From: Thermus kawarayensis JCM 12314
GTDB taxonomy: Bacteria; Deinococcota; Deinococci; Deinococcales; Thermaceae
Assembly (NCBI GenBank): GCA_001311545.1
Contig: BBBL01000071.1
Location: 1-7,498, forward strand
Direction: 5' to 3'
DNA: 7,498 bases
Shown piece by piece: positions 1-7,290 of the stretch. Each line of letters opens with the position of its first letter. Position 1 is the first letter of the stretch. A program made the position numbers and the translations under genes. Below the pieces are notes generated by a model. That model was given only the letters and a program-made list of their open reading frames with translations. It did not search any database and had not been told where the DNA came from.

Positions 1-247
1 CCGTGCCCAGGCCGTAGTGCTCCAGGTCCGGCCCCCCTTCCCCCCGGCTTGCCGCCTCCACCCGCCTCACCAGGCGCTCGGAGTGGACCGTGAGGACCTC
101 CTCCCTCGAGGCCTCGGGGGGGGAGAGGGGCTTCCGCCACACCCCGAGGGCCTCCAGGAGGGAGGTGAGCATCTCCAGGCGCACGGGGCTGAAGGGGTGG
201 TTGGGACCGAAGTTGTATAGGCGGTACTCGTCCCGGTAGATCACCAT
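1..247 (-). CDS. acuC: AcuC-type acetoin utilisation protein / histone deacetylase-family hydrolase, N-terminal part
   Basis: The first 82 codons of a gene that runs off the left edge. The translation begins MVIYRDEYRLYNFGPNHPF and continues SPVRLEMLTSLLEALGV. The F-G-P-x-H-P-x-x-P-x-R pattern at residues 13-23 is the N-terminal hallmark of class I/II histone deacetylase-fold enzymes of the AcuC type. In Bacillus subtilis, AcuC removes acetyl groups from lysines of acetyl-CoA synthetase and so switches it on; the same role here is inferred. The catalytic zinc ligands and His pair lie downstream and cannot be seen. The ATG at 247-245 overlaps the TGA of acuB (243-241) by 7 nt, which suggests translational coupling and decides the start. 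No strong Shine-Dalgarno is visible. The acuB-acuC order matches the B. subtilis acu operon. The visible part shows no frameshift. Confidence 0.85.
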   Translation of the reverse strand, partial: MVIYRDEYRLYNFGPNHPFSPVRLEMLTSLLEALGVWRKPLSPPEASREEVLTVHSERLVRRVEAASRGEGGPDLEHYGLGT

Positions 248-867
248 GGCTTCTTGGGGGGCCAGAGGACGTCAAACCCCACCCGGCGCAAGGCCTCGGC
301 CAAAAGGTGGGTCTCCAGGGTGTTCACCCGCACCACCGCCCGGACGAAGGCCTCGTCCTCGGGATAGGAGAGGAGGGAGTGGATGTTCACCCCCCGCTCC
401 GCCAAGAAGCCCGTGAGGCGGGAAAGCTCCCCCACCCGGTCGGGGAGGCGGACCTCGAGGCGGCCCGAGGGCTCCGTGACCCCGGTGAGCCTAAGGAGGG
501 CGTCCAAAAGGTCAATCCCCGTGACGATGCCCACGAGGGCGCCGTCCTCCAACACCGGCAGGCACCCGATCTTCCGCTCCCGCATCACCCGGGCCGCCTC
601 CTCCACGGGGTCTAGGGGGTGGGCGGTGATCACCTCCCGGGTCATCACCTCCCCCACCTGGGCGCACCCGGGGCAGGGGCCTTTGGGGTTGAGGTGGCTC
701 GTGGCCAGGCGGATGTCCCGGTCGGTGAGGATGCCCACCACCTTCCCTTCCGCCACCACGGGCAGGTGGCGGATGCCCTTTTCCAGGAGGAGCCGGTAGG
801 CGTCCTCCAGGGCCACCTCCGGCCCCACGGTGAGGACGGGGCTCTTCATCACGTCCTTGACCAGCAT
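241..867 (-). CDS. acuB: AcuB-like CBS-CBS-ACT domain regulatory protein
   Basis: 208 aa, soluble and complete. Two CBS domains at about residues 7-58 and 73-128 form a Bateman module, a fold that usually binds adenine nucleotides. The first contains GIRHLPVV and GILTDRD, the second GCLPVLEDG and VGIVTGID. An ACT domain follows at about 137-200 (LEVRLPDRVGELSRLTGFL, then GVNIHSLLSY), and the tail DVLWPPKKPW resembles the C-terminus I remember for Bacillus AcuB. The product is therefore probably a ligand sensor acting with AcuC in acetate/acetoin metabolism; the ligand is unknown. The linker between the CBS domains carries a CPGC motif (Cys65, Cys68), which is unusual. The ATG at 867-865 has no Shine-Dalgarno, but a TATACT box lies 6 nt upstream, so the mRNA is probably leaderless. 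Annotators may also label it 'CBS domain-containing protein'. Confidence 0.88.
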   Translation of the reverse strand: MLVKDVMKSPVLTVGPEVALEDAYRLLLEKGIRHLPVVAEGKVVGILTDRDIRLATSHLNPKGPCPGCAQVGEVMTREVITAHPLDPVEEAARVMRERKIGCLPVLEDGALVGIVTGIDLLDALLRLTGVTEPSGRLEVRLPDRVGELSRLTGFLAERGVNIHSLLSYPEDEAFVRAVVRVNTLETHLLAEALRRVGFDVLWPPKKPW

Positions 868-873
868 GGGGCC

Positions 874-879
874 AGTATA
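874..879 (-). promoter_or_regulatory. Putative -10 box of a leaderless acuBC promoter
   Basis: The minus strand reads TATACT, a 5/6 match to TATAAT, followed by exactly 6 nt and then the acuB ATG. Transcription would start at or within a base of the A of the ATG. Leaderless mRNAs with a TANNNT box at this distance are common in Thermus and Deinococcus (established knowledge). No good -35 is seen; the 17-nt spacing points to CGGCTT, inside the 888-908 hairpin. Confidence 0.55.
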
Positions 880-887
880 CGGCGAAG

Positions 888-908
888 GGGCCCCGGAAGC
901 CGGGGCCC
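888..908 (-). terminator. GC-rich hairpin, probable second terminator of the transporter operon
   Basis: A perfect 9-bp stem (GGGCCCCGG / CCGGGGCCC) closes a 3-nt loop at 897-899. On the minus strand it follows the ATPase 2 gene by about 60 nt and is followed by CTTCGCC rather than a clear U-run. It probably acts as a backup terminator, and it also occupies the -35 area of the acuB promoter. Terminator function is inferred from position and stability only. Confidence 0.45.
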
Positions 909-936
909 ATCTAGGGTGGGATGGCCTGACCGGGGT

Positions 937-964
937 CCCCAGGCTGGCCCGGGCCAGCCTGGGG
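937..964 (-). terminator. 28-bp perfect palindrome just after the ATPase 2 stop, probable operon terminator
   Basis: Every base from 937 to 964 is part of a perfect palindrome that can fold into a 12-bp stem with a CCGG loop. It starts 5 nt beyond the TAA (972-970) of the last transporter gene. No U-tract follows, so it is either a non-canonical intrinsic terminator or a 3'-end stabilising structure. Both flanking genes are on the minus strand, so bidirectional use is not needed. Confidence 0.5.
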
Positions 965-969
965 TGGTG

Positions 970-1947
970 TTAGAGGATGTCGTCCCGGATGCAGGCCTTG
1001 TAGTGGCCCGGGGCCACCTCCTTAAGCTCCGGCACCACCTGGGCGCACTCCGGCAGAGCATAGCGGCACCGCGTGCGGAAAACACACCCAGAGGGCGGGT
1101 TGATGGGCGAAGGAATGTCCCCCTCCAGCACAATCCGCTCCCGCTTCACCGTGGGGTCCGGTATGGGCACCGCCGAAAGCAGCGCCTCCGTGTAGGGGTG
1201 CTTGGGGTTCCGGTAAAGCTCCCGGGCAGGAGCCAGCTCCATCACCTTCCCCAGGTACATCACCGCCACCCGGTCGGAAATGTACTCCACCACCGCCAGG
1301 TCGTGGGCAATGAAAAGCAGGGTGAGCCCAAGCTCCTCCTTCAGGTCCTGGAGAAGGTTCACCACCTGCGCCTGGATGGAAACGTCCAGGGCCGAAACCG
1401 GCTCGTCCGCCACAATAAAGTCCGGCGCCACCGCCAGAGCCCGGGCAATCCCAATGCGCTGCCTCTGGCCCCCAGAAAACTCGTGGGGGTAGCGCCGCAT
1501 GTGGTCCGGAGAAAGCCCCACCAGCTTGAGAAGCTCCGCCACCCTCTCCGTCCGCTCCTGGGGTGTCCTCCCTATCCCGTGGATCACAAGCGGCTCGGCG
1601 ATAATGTCCCCCACGGTCATGCGCGGGTTCAGGGAGCTAAAGGGGTCCTGAAATATAATCTGCATCCGCCGCCGAAAAGGCTCAGAGCGTTCCGGGAAAT
1701 CCCCGTGATCTCCTGCCCGTCAAAGAAAATCCGGCCCCCCGTGGGCTCAATGAGCCGGAGAAGGTCCGGCCCACCGTGGTCTTCCCGCTCCCGGACTCCC
1801 CCACCAGCCCCAGAACCTCCCCCCTATGGATGGCAAAGGAAACCCCGTCCACCGCCTTGACGCTGGCCACCACCCGGGAAAGCACACCCCCGCGGATGGG
1901 AAAGTGCTTCCTCAGGTCCCTGACCTCCAGGAGGATGGAGTTCCCCT

Positions 1948-1951
<4 letters not shown>
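970..1951 (-). CDS. Peptide/solute ABC transporter ATP-binding protein 2 (DppF/OppF-like), interrupted by two frameshifts
   Basis: Cytoplasmic ATPase, the second of the pair that powers the importer. The start ATG at 1951 overlaps the previous gene's TGA in an ATGA. The reading frame breaks twice: near 1763, where GGACCTTC fits if one C is missing, and near 1681, where CTGAGCC fits if one G is missing. With both repaired the protein is 327 aa, the normal length for DppF. Restored motifs are Walker A GESGSGKT (51-58), Q-loop Gln102 in [13 protein letters not shown], signature FSGGQRQR (159-166), Walker B FIVADEP with Glu184, and switch His217. The C-terminal oligopeptide-transporter domain has Cys290, 296, 303 and 321, the cluster that binds [4Fe-4S] in related DppD/DppF proteins. 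Ile codons are 12 ATT, 10 ATC and 3 ATA, unlike the permease genes. Every motif survives, so sequence error is likelier than decay. Confidence 0.85.
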
Positions 1952-2967
<1,016 letters not shown>

Positions 2968-2972
2968 GTGCA

Positions 2973-2979
2973 CTCCTCC
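2973..2979 (-). promoter_or_regulatory. Ribosome binding site of ATPase 1
   Basis: GGAGGAG on the minus strand, 5 nt upstream of the ATG at 2967. It rules out the longer GTG start at 2985, because the site would then lie within the coding region. Confidence 0.75.
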
Positions 2980-3039
2980 GGGCACTGCCCCAAAGACACC
3001 TCACCCGTTATACGCCATACCCGGTCAAAAGAGAAGGGC

Positions 3040-4382
3040 CTAGGTCTTTCGCCTGGGGTCCAAGGCGTCCCTCAGGCCATCGCCCAGGAAGTTCCAGGAA
3101 AGCACCGAGAGGAAGATGAAAAACCCCGGCCAGAGCACCCAAGGACGGTCGGTGAAGGAGGCGAAACCCCCCTGCTGGGCCGCCTGCAGGAGAAGCCCCC
3201 AGCTGGTGTAGGGCTCCGTCACCCCCAGGCCCAGGAAGGAAAGGCCGCTTTCCCCCAGGATGAAGCCCGGGATGGTAAGGGAGAGGCTCACGATCACGTA
3301 GCTGGCCGTGGCGGGGAGGACGTGCCGGGCGATGATGCGCCCGTCCGAGGCCCCCAGGGCCCTGGCCGCCTGCACGTAGTCCATCTCCCTCACGGAAAGC
3401 ACGATCCCCCGCACCACCCGGGCCAGCCCTCCCCAGCCAATGAAGCCCAAAAGCCCCACCACCAGGTAGAAGGTGAGGAGGGGTCAATGTTGGTGGGGAA
3501 GACCGCCCGCAAGGAGATGAGGAGGAAAAGGGAGGGGATGGCGGCGATGATCTCCACCGTGCGCATGATGAGGTCGTCGGGGTCCAGGCGGATGGGGTCC
3601 CGAAACACGCGGTAAAGGATAAGCCCCGCCGCCCCCACCCCGAGGAGCAGCACCGCCCCGTCCACCAGATAGGAAAAAGCCTCCCTTCCTGGGCTCAGCC
3701 GAACGAAGGCCAGGGACAGGTAAAGGGCCGTGCCCGCTACCCCAAGCCAGAGGAGGAGGGCCAGGGGCCCCAGGAGAAGGCCCGGGCCCCTCCACAGGGC
3801 CGGGGGCAGGGAAAGGGCGAAGGGGCGGCCGGAGAAATACCCGGCGATCCCTCCCAACAAAAGCCCCAGGGCGAAGGAGACCAGGCCGAGAGGATGCCGA
3901 TGGTCAAGGACACCTGGCCGCCGTAGACAATGCGGCTAAAGAGGTCACGGCCGAAGTTGTCGGTGCCATCAGGAAGATCTTCCTGGGGGGTCCACCCCAA
4001 AGAGGCGGAGGTCGGCGCGGAAGACCTTGAAAAGGGTGTAGGGTTGGTCCGGGGTGCGCACGAAGAAACGGATGTAGAACTTGCCCTGGCTTGGGTCTTC
4101 CTCGTAGCGGGGCTGCAAGGAAACCGGGTCAATGCTCCGCTTGGTGGCGTAGACGAAGGGACGGGTGAGCCTTCCCGTCTCCGGGTCCACGAGGTGGATA
4201 CGGGTGGGCGGGTGGTGGCCCTTGGGGGGGTAAAGCTCGTAGTGGTTGGGATCGTAGGGGCTGAAGAAGCCGGCAAAGGCCGCCATCAGGTAAAGCACCA
4301 AGAGGATGCGCCCGCCCCATACCGCCAGGCGGTGCTTGCGGAAGCGGTGCAAGACGGGGTTGGTACGCATAACGGTTCCCAT
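3040..4382 (-). CDS. Peptide/solute ABC transporter permease 2 (DppC-like, long form), interrupted by three frameshifts
   Basis: Inner-membrane channel subunit. The frame changes near 3985-3990 (a run of six G; five would restore the frame), near 3886-3893 (one base missing or two extra), and at 3480-3483 (four G where five fit). Joined, the protein is about 447 aa, against about 300 for a usual DppC. Order of parts: first membrane segment (about 24-40); an extracytoplasmic insert (about 42-131) with PFVYATKRS and YIRFFVRT; the conserved GTDNFGRDLFSRIVYG; membrane core; an extra hydrophobic block (about 186-268); DDLIMRTVEIIAAIPSLFL; the EAA coupling loop DYVQAARALGASDGRIIARH (335-354); and the C-terminal FLGDGLRDALDP. 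The first insert is known from long permeases of Thermotoga-type oligopeptide/oligosaccharide importers. The start is 4382, or possibly the ATG at 4370; a gap of only 6 nt follows permease 1. All conserved motifs are intact, favouring sequence error over loss of function. Confidence 0.83.
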
Positions 4383-4388
4383 AACCCC

Positions 4389-5372
4389 CTACTCGTAGCG
4401 GATCCTGGGGTCCACCCAGGCCAGAAGCAGGTCGGAGATCAGGTTGCCCACCATGAGGAGGACGAGGCTCACGGTGAGGAAACCGGCGATGACGTAAAGG
4501 TCCTGGTTGGCGATGGCGTCCAGGAAAAAGGGCGTGATACCCGGCCAGGCCATGACCACCTCCACGAACCCCGCCCCGGAGATCAGGCCGGGAAGAAGCC
4601 CTCCTAAGGTGGCCACGAAGGGGATCACGGCGTTGCGGAAGGCATGCTTGTAAAGCACCACCCTTTGGGAAAGCCCCTTGGCCCGGGCGGTGCGGATGTA
4701 GTCCTGGGAAAGCACCTCCAGCATCTGCCCCCGCATGAGGCGGGAAAGCCCGGCGATGTCGTTGGCCGTGGCCACGAGGACGGGAACCACAGCGTGCCAG
4801 GCGATGTCCAAGACCTGCCTAAGCCTGGGCATCTGCTCAAAGCCCGTGGAGGTCATGCCGGAGACCGGGAAGACCAGGGTGCCCGTCCGGAACTTGATCT
4901 GGAGGAGGATGTAGATGGCGATGAGGGCCAGGAAGAAACTGGGCACGGAAAGGCCCACGTAGGCCAGGAAGGAAAGAACCCGGTCCCCCAGGGAGTACTG
5001 GCGCACCGCCCCGTAGACCCCGATGGGGATGGCCACCAGGTAGAGGAGGACCGTGGAGGGGATGACGATGACCATGGAGTTCACCACCCGGGGCCAGATG
5101 ACCTCGAGGACCGGCGCCTGAAAGGCGAAGGAATAGCCCAGGTTGAGGTGGAAGAGGTTGTTCATCCAAAGAAGGTACTGCTCGTAGATGGGCCGGTCCA
5201 GGCCGAACTGGGCGCGCAGGCGGGCGATGGTCTCCGGGGTCACCTTGGGGTCCAGCTCCAGCTGGGTCAGGTAGTCCCCGGGGGCCAGCTGGATGATGAG
5301 GAAGGCCAGGAAGGTGGCCCCGAAAAAGGTGGGGATCAGGTAGAGGATGCGCCTGAGGATGTATGCGGTCAT
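4389..5372 (-). CDS. Peptide/solute ABC transporter permease 1 (DppB/OppB-like)
   Basis: 327 aa, intact inner-membrane channel subunit. It opens with MTAYILRRILYLIPTFFGAT, the typical DppB start, in which the first membrane helix (about 9-29) follows a short basic N-terminus. Further membrane segments lie at about 98-121, 132-158, 191-209, 246-268 and 292-320. A hydrophilic loop with FGLDRPIYEQYLLWM (56-70) lies between the first two, as usual for the family. The EAA loop that docks on an ATPase is DYIRTARAKGLSQRVVLYKH (224-243), followed by RNAVIPF. The C-terminal WVDPRIRYE is also typical. I chose the ATG at 5372 because the frame upstream to 5519 is unlike any DppB and overlaps the binding-protein gene. 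All 26 Ile codons are ATC, in contrast to the two ATPase genes. Permease 2 follows after 6 nt. Confidence 0.93.
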   Translation of the reverse strand: MTAYILRRILYLIPTFFGATFLAFLIIQLAPGDYLTQLELDPKVTPETIARLRAQFGLDRPIYEQYLLWMNNLFHLNLGYSFAFQAPVLEVIWPRVVNSMVIVIPSTVLLYLVAIPIGVYGAVRQYSLGDRVLSFLAYVGLSVPSFFLALIAIYILLQIKFRTGTLVFPVSGMTSTGFEQMPRLRQVLDIAWHAVVPVLVATANDIAGLSRLMRGQMLEVLSQDYIRTARAKGLSQRVVLYKHAFRNAVIPFVATLGGLLPGLISGAGFVEVVMAWPGITPFFLDAIANQDLYVIAGFLTVSLVLLMVGNLISDLLLAWVDPRIRYE

Positions 5373-5387
5373 GGCTTTCCAAAGAGG

Positions 5388-5410
5388 CCCCGGGGCCTTG
5401 GGCCCCGGGG
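5388..5410 (-). promoter_or_regulatory. Intercistronic hairpin between binding-protein and permease 1 genes
   Basis: A perfect 10-bp stem (CCCCGGGGCC / GGCCCCGGGG) with a 3-nt loop lies between the binding-protein stop (5428-5426) and the permease 1 start (5372). Its place fits a partial terminator or mRNA 3'-end stabiliser, which would let the binding protein be made in excess over the membrane parts, as known for other binding-protein-dependent importers such as mal. The structure is visible in the sequence; the role is inferred. Confidence 0.6.
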
Positions 5411-5425
5411 ACCCCCAGCACCCGG

Positions 5426-7172
5426 CTACTTCTTGATGAAGGTGAGTTCCACTTCCCGCTGGCCCCAGATGGCGCTGATGATGGCGTCGGGGTGTTCGCC
5501 GCCCAGGCGGTTGTTCCAAGCGGGGTGGTAGTTGGGCCCGGCGATGTAGATGACGGGGAGGAGGCTTGCCTCAATCTCCTGCATGCGGTAGCCGATCTCC
5601 ACCCGCTTCTTGAAGTCCAGCTCCGTGCGGCCACGGGAGTAGAGGGCGTCCAGTTGGGTCTCCCGGGGGTCCAGGCACTGGCCGGACTTGTTCCACATGT
5701 GCAGGTTCCCCTTGCAGGGCACCACGTTGGAGCCGAAGGGCCAGTCCAGGCCGCCCCCGGAGAGTCCGATGATGATGGCGTCAAAGGGCCGGTCGGGACC
5801 GGAGGAAAGGAGCTGCCCCACCAGGGTGTTGAAGTCGATGGCCTGGAAGTTGACCTTCACCCCCACCTTCTTGGCCTCGTCCACGATGAGCTTGGCCATC
5901 TGCTCCCGCTGGGCGTTGCCGGCGTTGGTGGCCAGGTTGAACTCAAGCCGCTGGCCCTTGGCGTTCACCAGGTAGCTTCCTTGTCCTTCCGGGTGAAGCC
6001 GAGCTCGGAAAGGAGCTTCGCCGCCTGCTTGGGATCGTACTCGTACTTGGGCACCTTGGGTTGATCCACTGGGTGAGCACGGGGTAGACGCTGGAGTACA
6101 TGGGGGTGCCCAGGCCGCCGTAGACGATGTCAATCACCGCCTGGCGGTTGACGAGGTGGCTCATGGCCCGGCGGAACTTGTCCGAGCGGAAGAGGCTCTG
6201 CTTGAAGGGGTCCGAGGCCTTGTTCCAGTTGAAGACCATGAACTGGCTAGAGGCCACGGGGGAGGCGTTCACCTTGAGGGTGGCGTCCAGGCGGCCCTGC
6301 TGGATGGCCTGGCGGATCTGGGAGATGTGGTCCACGGTGGAAGGAGCCATGAGGTCGATGTTCCCCGCCAGGAACTCCGCCAGTTGGGCGTTGGTGTCCT
6401 TGACGATCTTGATCTCGTACCGGTCCAGGTAGGGAAGGGGGTTCCCCGCCTCGTCCTTGTTCCACTCCCCGAAGGCGGGGTTGCGCTTCAGGACCAGGCG
6501 CTCCCCGGGGCGGTAGCTCTCGATGAGCCAGGGCCCGCCGGAGACGATGTTCTCCGGCTTCTCGTTCAGGGTCCACATCTTCTTGATGCCTTCGGCCCCC
6601 TCCTTCTGGTAGACGGGGCCGAAGACGTGGGCGGGCCAAGGCTCAAAGCTGGCCACGGTGAAGGCCTCGGCGTCCGTCTTGGGGTAGACGAAGCGGAGGG
6701 TGTAGTCGTCTATCTTCTTCAGGGTAATGGGCTTGCCGTCAATGAAGAAGGAGTCGTAGCTGTTGGAGCCCACCGCCTTGTCGGTGTGGATGCGCCAGGT
6801 GGTGATCCAGTCGTCGGCGGTGATGGGCCGGCCGTCCGACCACTTCATCCCTTTGCGGATCTTGAAGGTGATCTCCAGCTTGTTGGGGCTTACGGTAAAG
6901 GACTCCGCCATGTAGGGGATCCAGTCCCCGGTGGTGGGGTCCCGGGTCACCAGGCCCCGCGCCCCCGAGATGAGGTCCGGCACGTTGCCCGCCTCGGCGG
7001 TGAGGAAGGGGTTGAAGGTGCGGTAGTCCGAGATCACCGCCGCCCTAAGCGTCCCTCCCCGCTTCACCTCGGAGGGCTTGGCCACCGTCCACTTCTGCGG
7101 CCAGACGAAGGTCTGGGCGCTGGCCGCTCCCAACAGGGCCGCAAGACCGAAAACCACCAGGGCTTTTCTCAT
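5426..7172 (-). CDS. ABC transporter substrate-binding protein, family 5 (DppA/OppA-like), interrupted by two frameshifts
   Basis: First gene of the importer operon; an exported receptor for peptides or another oligomeric solute. The N-terminus MRKALVVFGLAALLGAASAQ is a Sec signal peptide with a likely cut after ASA (residue 19). There is no lipobox Cys, so a signal peptidase I site is expected. The body fits SBP_bac_5: RGGTLRAAV near the mature start, then KIRKGMKWSDGRPITADDW, IVSGGPWLIESYRPGERLVL and GNPLPYLDRYEIKIV. The frame breaks after residue 371 (WIN), where the G-run at 6058-6060 appears one base short, and again near 5978-5983. The stretch between, KVPKYEYDPKQAAKLLSELG, reads in the frame used between these breaks. 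Repaired, the protein is about 582 aa, a normal length, ending ELTFIKK. AAGAGGAGG lies 7 nt before the ATG. Substrate cannot be read from the sequence. Confidence 0.87.
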
Positions 7173-7179
7173 AGACGTT

Positions 7180-7194
7180 CCTCCTCTTAAGAGG
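7180..7194 (-). promoter_or_regulatory. Ribosome binding site of the binding protein, overlapped by a 12-bp palindrome
   Basis: AAGAGGAGG (7188-7180, minus strand) is 7 nt before the ATG at 7172, a strong site. The palindrome CCTCTTAAGAGG (7183-7194) covers its upstream half, so part of the site could pair within the leader. The stem would be short (4-6 bp), so any control is speculative. Confidence 0.65.
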
Positions 7195-7231
7195 TCCTAC
7201 GCGGGTAAGGGTACCCGCTTCCTCAGGACCT
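7192..7231. repeat. Nested inverted repeats around the transporter promoter, possible operator
   Basis: The outer arms AGGTCCT (7192-7198) and AGGACCT (7225-7231) are perfect inverted copies. Inside them GCGGGTA (7201-7207) and TACCCGC (7212-7218) form a second perfect dyad whose loop contains part of the -10 box. The two centres are about 2 bp apart. The right outer arm lies upstream of the predicted start site, so the outer pair cannot form in the mRNA; a DNA-binding repressor or activator site is more likely. No regulator gene is visible in the window. Confidence 0.5.
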
Positions 7232-7237
7232 TGTCAA
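7208..7237 (-). promoter_or_regulatory. Sigma-A type promoter of the transporter operon
   Basis: On the minus strand a perfect -35 TTGACA (7237-7232), an 18-nt spacer and TACCCT (7213-7208), which fits the Thermus TANNNT -10 pattern. The predicted start is near 7201, giving a leader of about 30 nt with the Shine-Dalgarno at its end. Confidence 0.7.
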
Positions 7238-7241
7238 GGAG

Positions 7242-7270
7242 TTGACCCCAGGAAGCGCCCGTGGGAAAAT
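7242..7270 (+). promoter_or_regulatory. Putative divergent promoter of the MDR dehydrogenase gene
   Basis: TTGACC (7242-7247, 5/6 match) and GAAAAT (7265-7270, 4/6 match) are separated by 17 nt. The start would be near 7277, just ahead of the AAGGAGG at 7280-7286. The -10 is weak, so this is a candidate only. Its -35 lies 4 nt from the -35 of the opposite promoter. Confidence 0.5.
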
Positions 7271-7279
7271 CCCTGGCAT

Positions 7280-7286
7280 AAGGAGG
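7280..7286 (+). promoter_or_regulatory. Ribosome binding site of the MDR dehydrogenase gene
   Basis: AAGGAGG, 4 nt before the ATG at 7291. It is a near-consensus Shine-Dalgarno and fixes the start. Confidence 0.75.
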
Positions 7287-7290
7287 CGAC

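Noticed and set aside
619..1860. Long open frame of 413 codons on the plus strand
   Set aside because: It runs antisense to acuB and ATPase 2, has low-complexity His/Pro/Gly/Arg-rich translation, crosses the terminator hairpins, and shows no family motif. Other long plus-strand frames (such as 4644-5531 and 6156-7190) are the same kind of GC-rich shadow.
3007..3028. Possible internal promoter in the 72-nt gap before ATPase 1 (minus strand TTGACC at 3028-3023, TATAAC at 3012-3007)
   Set aside because: The spacer is only 10 nt, and no -35-like box is present 16-18 nt upstream of TATAAC. A separate ATPase transcript is attractive given the codon difference, but the boxes do not support it.
5373..5519. 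N-terminal extension of permease 1 to 5519
   Set aside because: It overlaps the end of the binding-protein gene in another frame, is rich in Arg, His and Pro, and precedes the normal DppB N-terminus at 5372.
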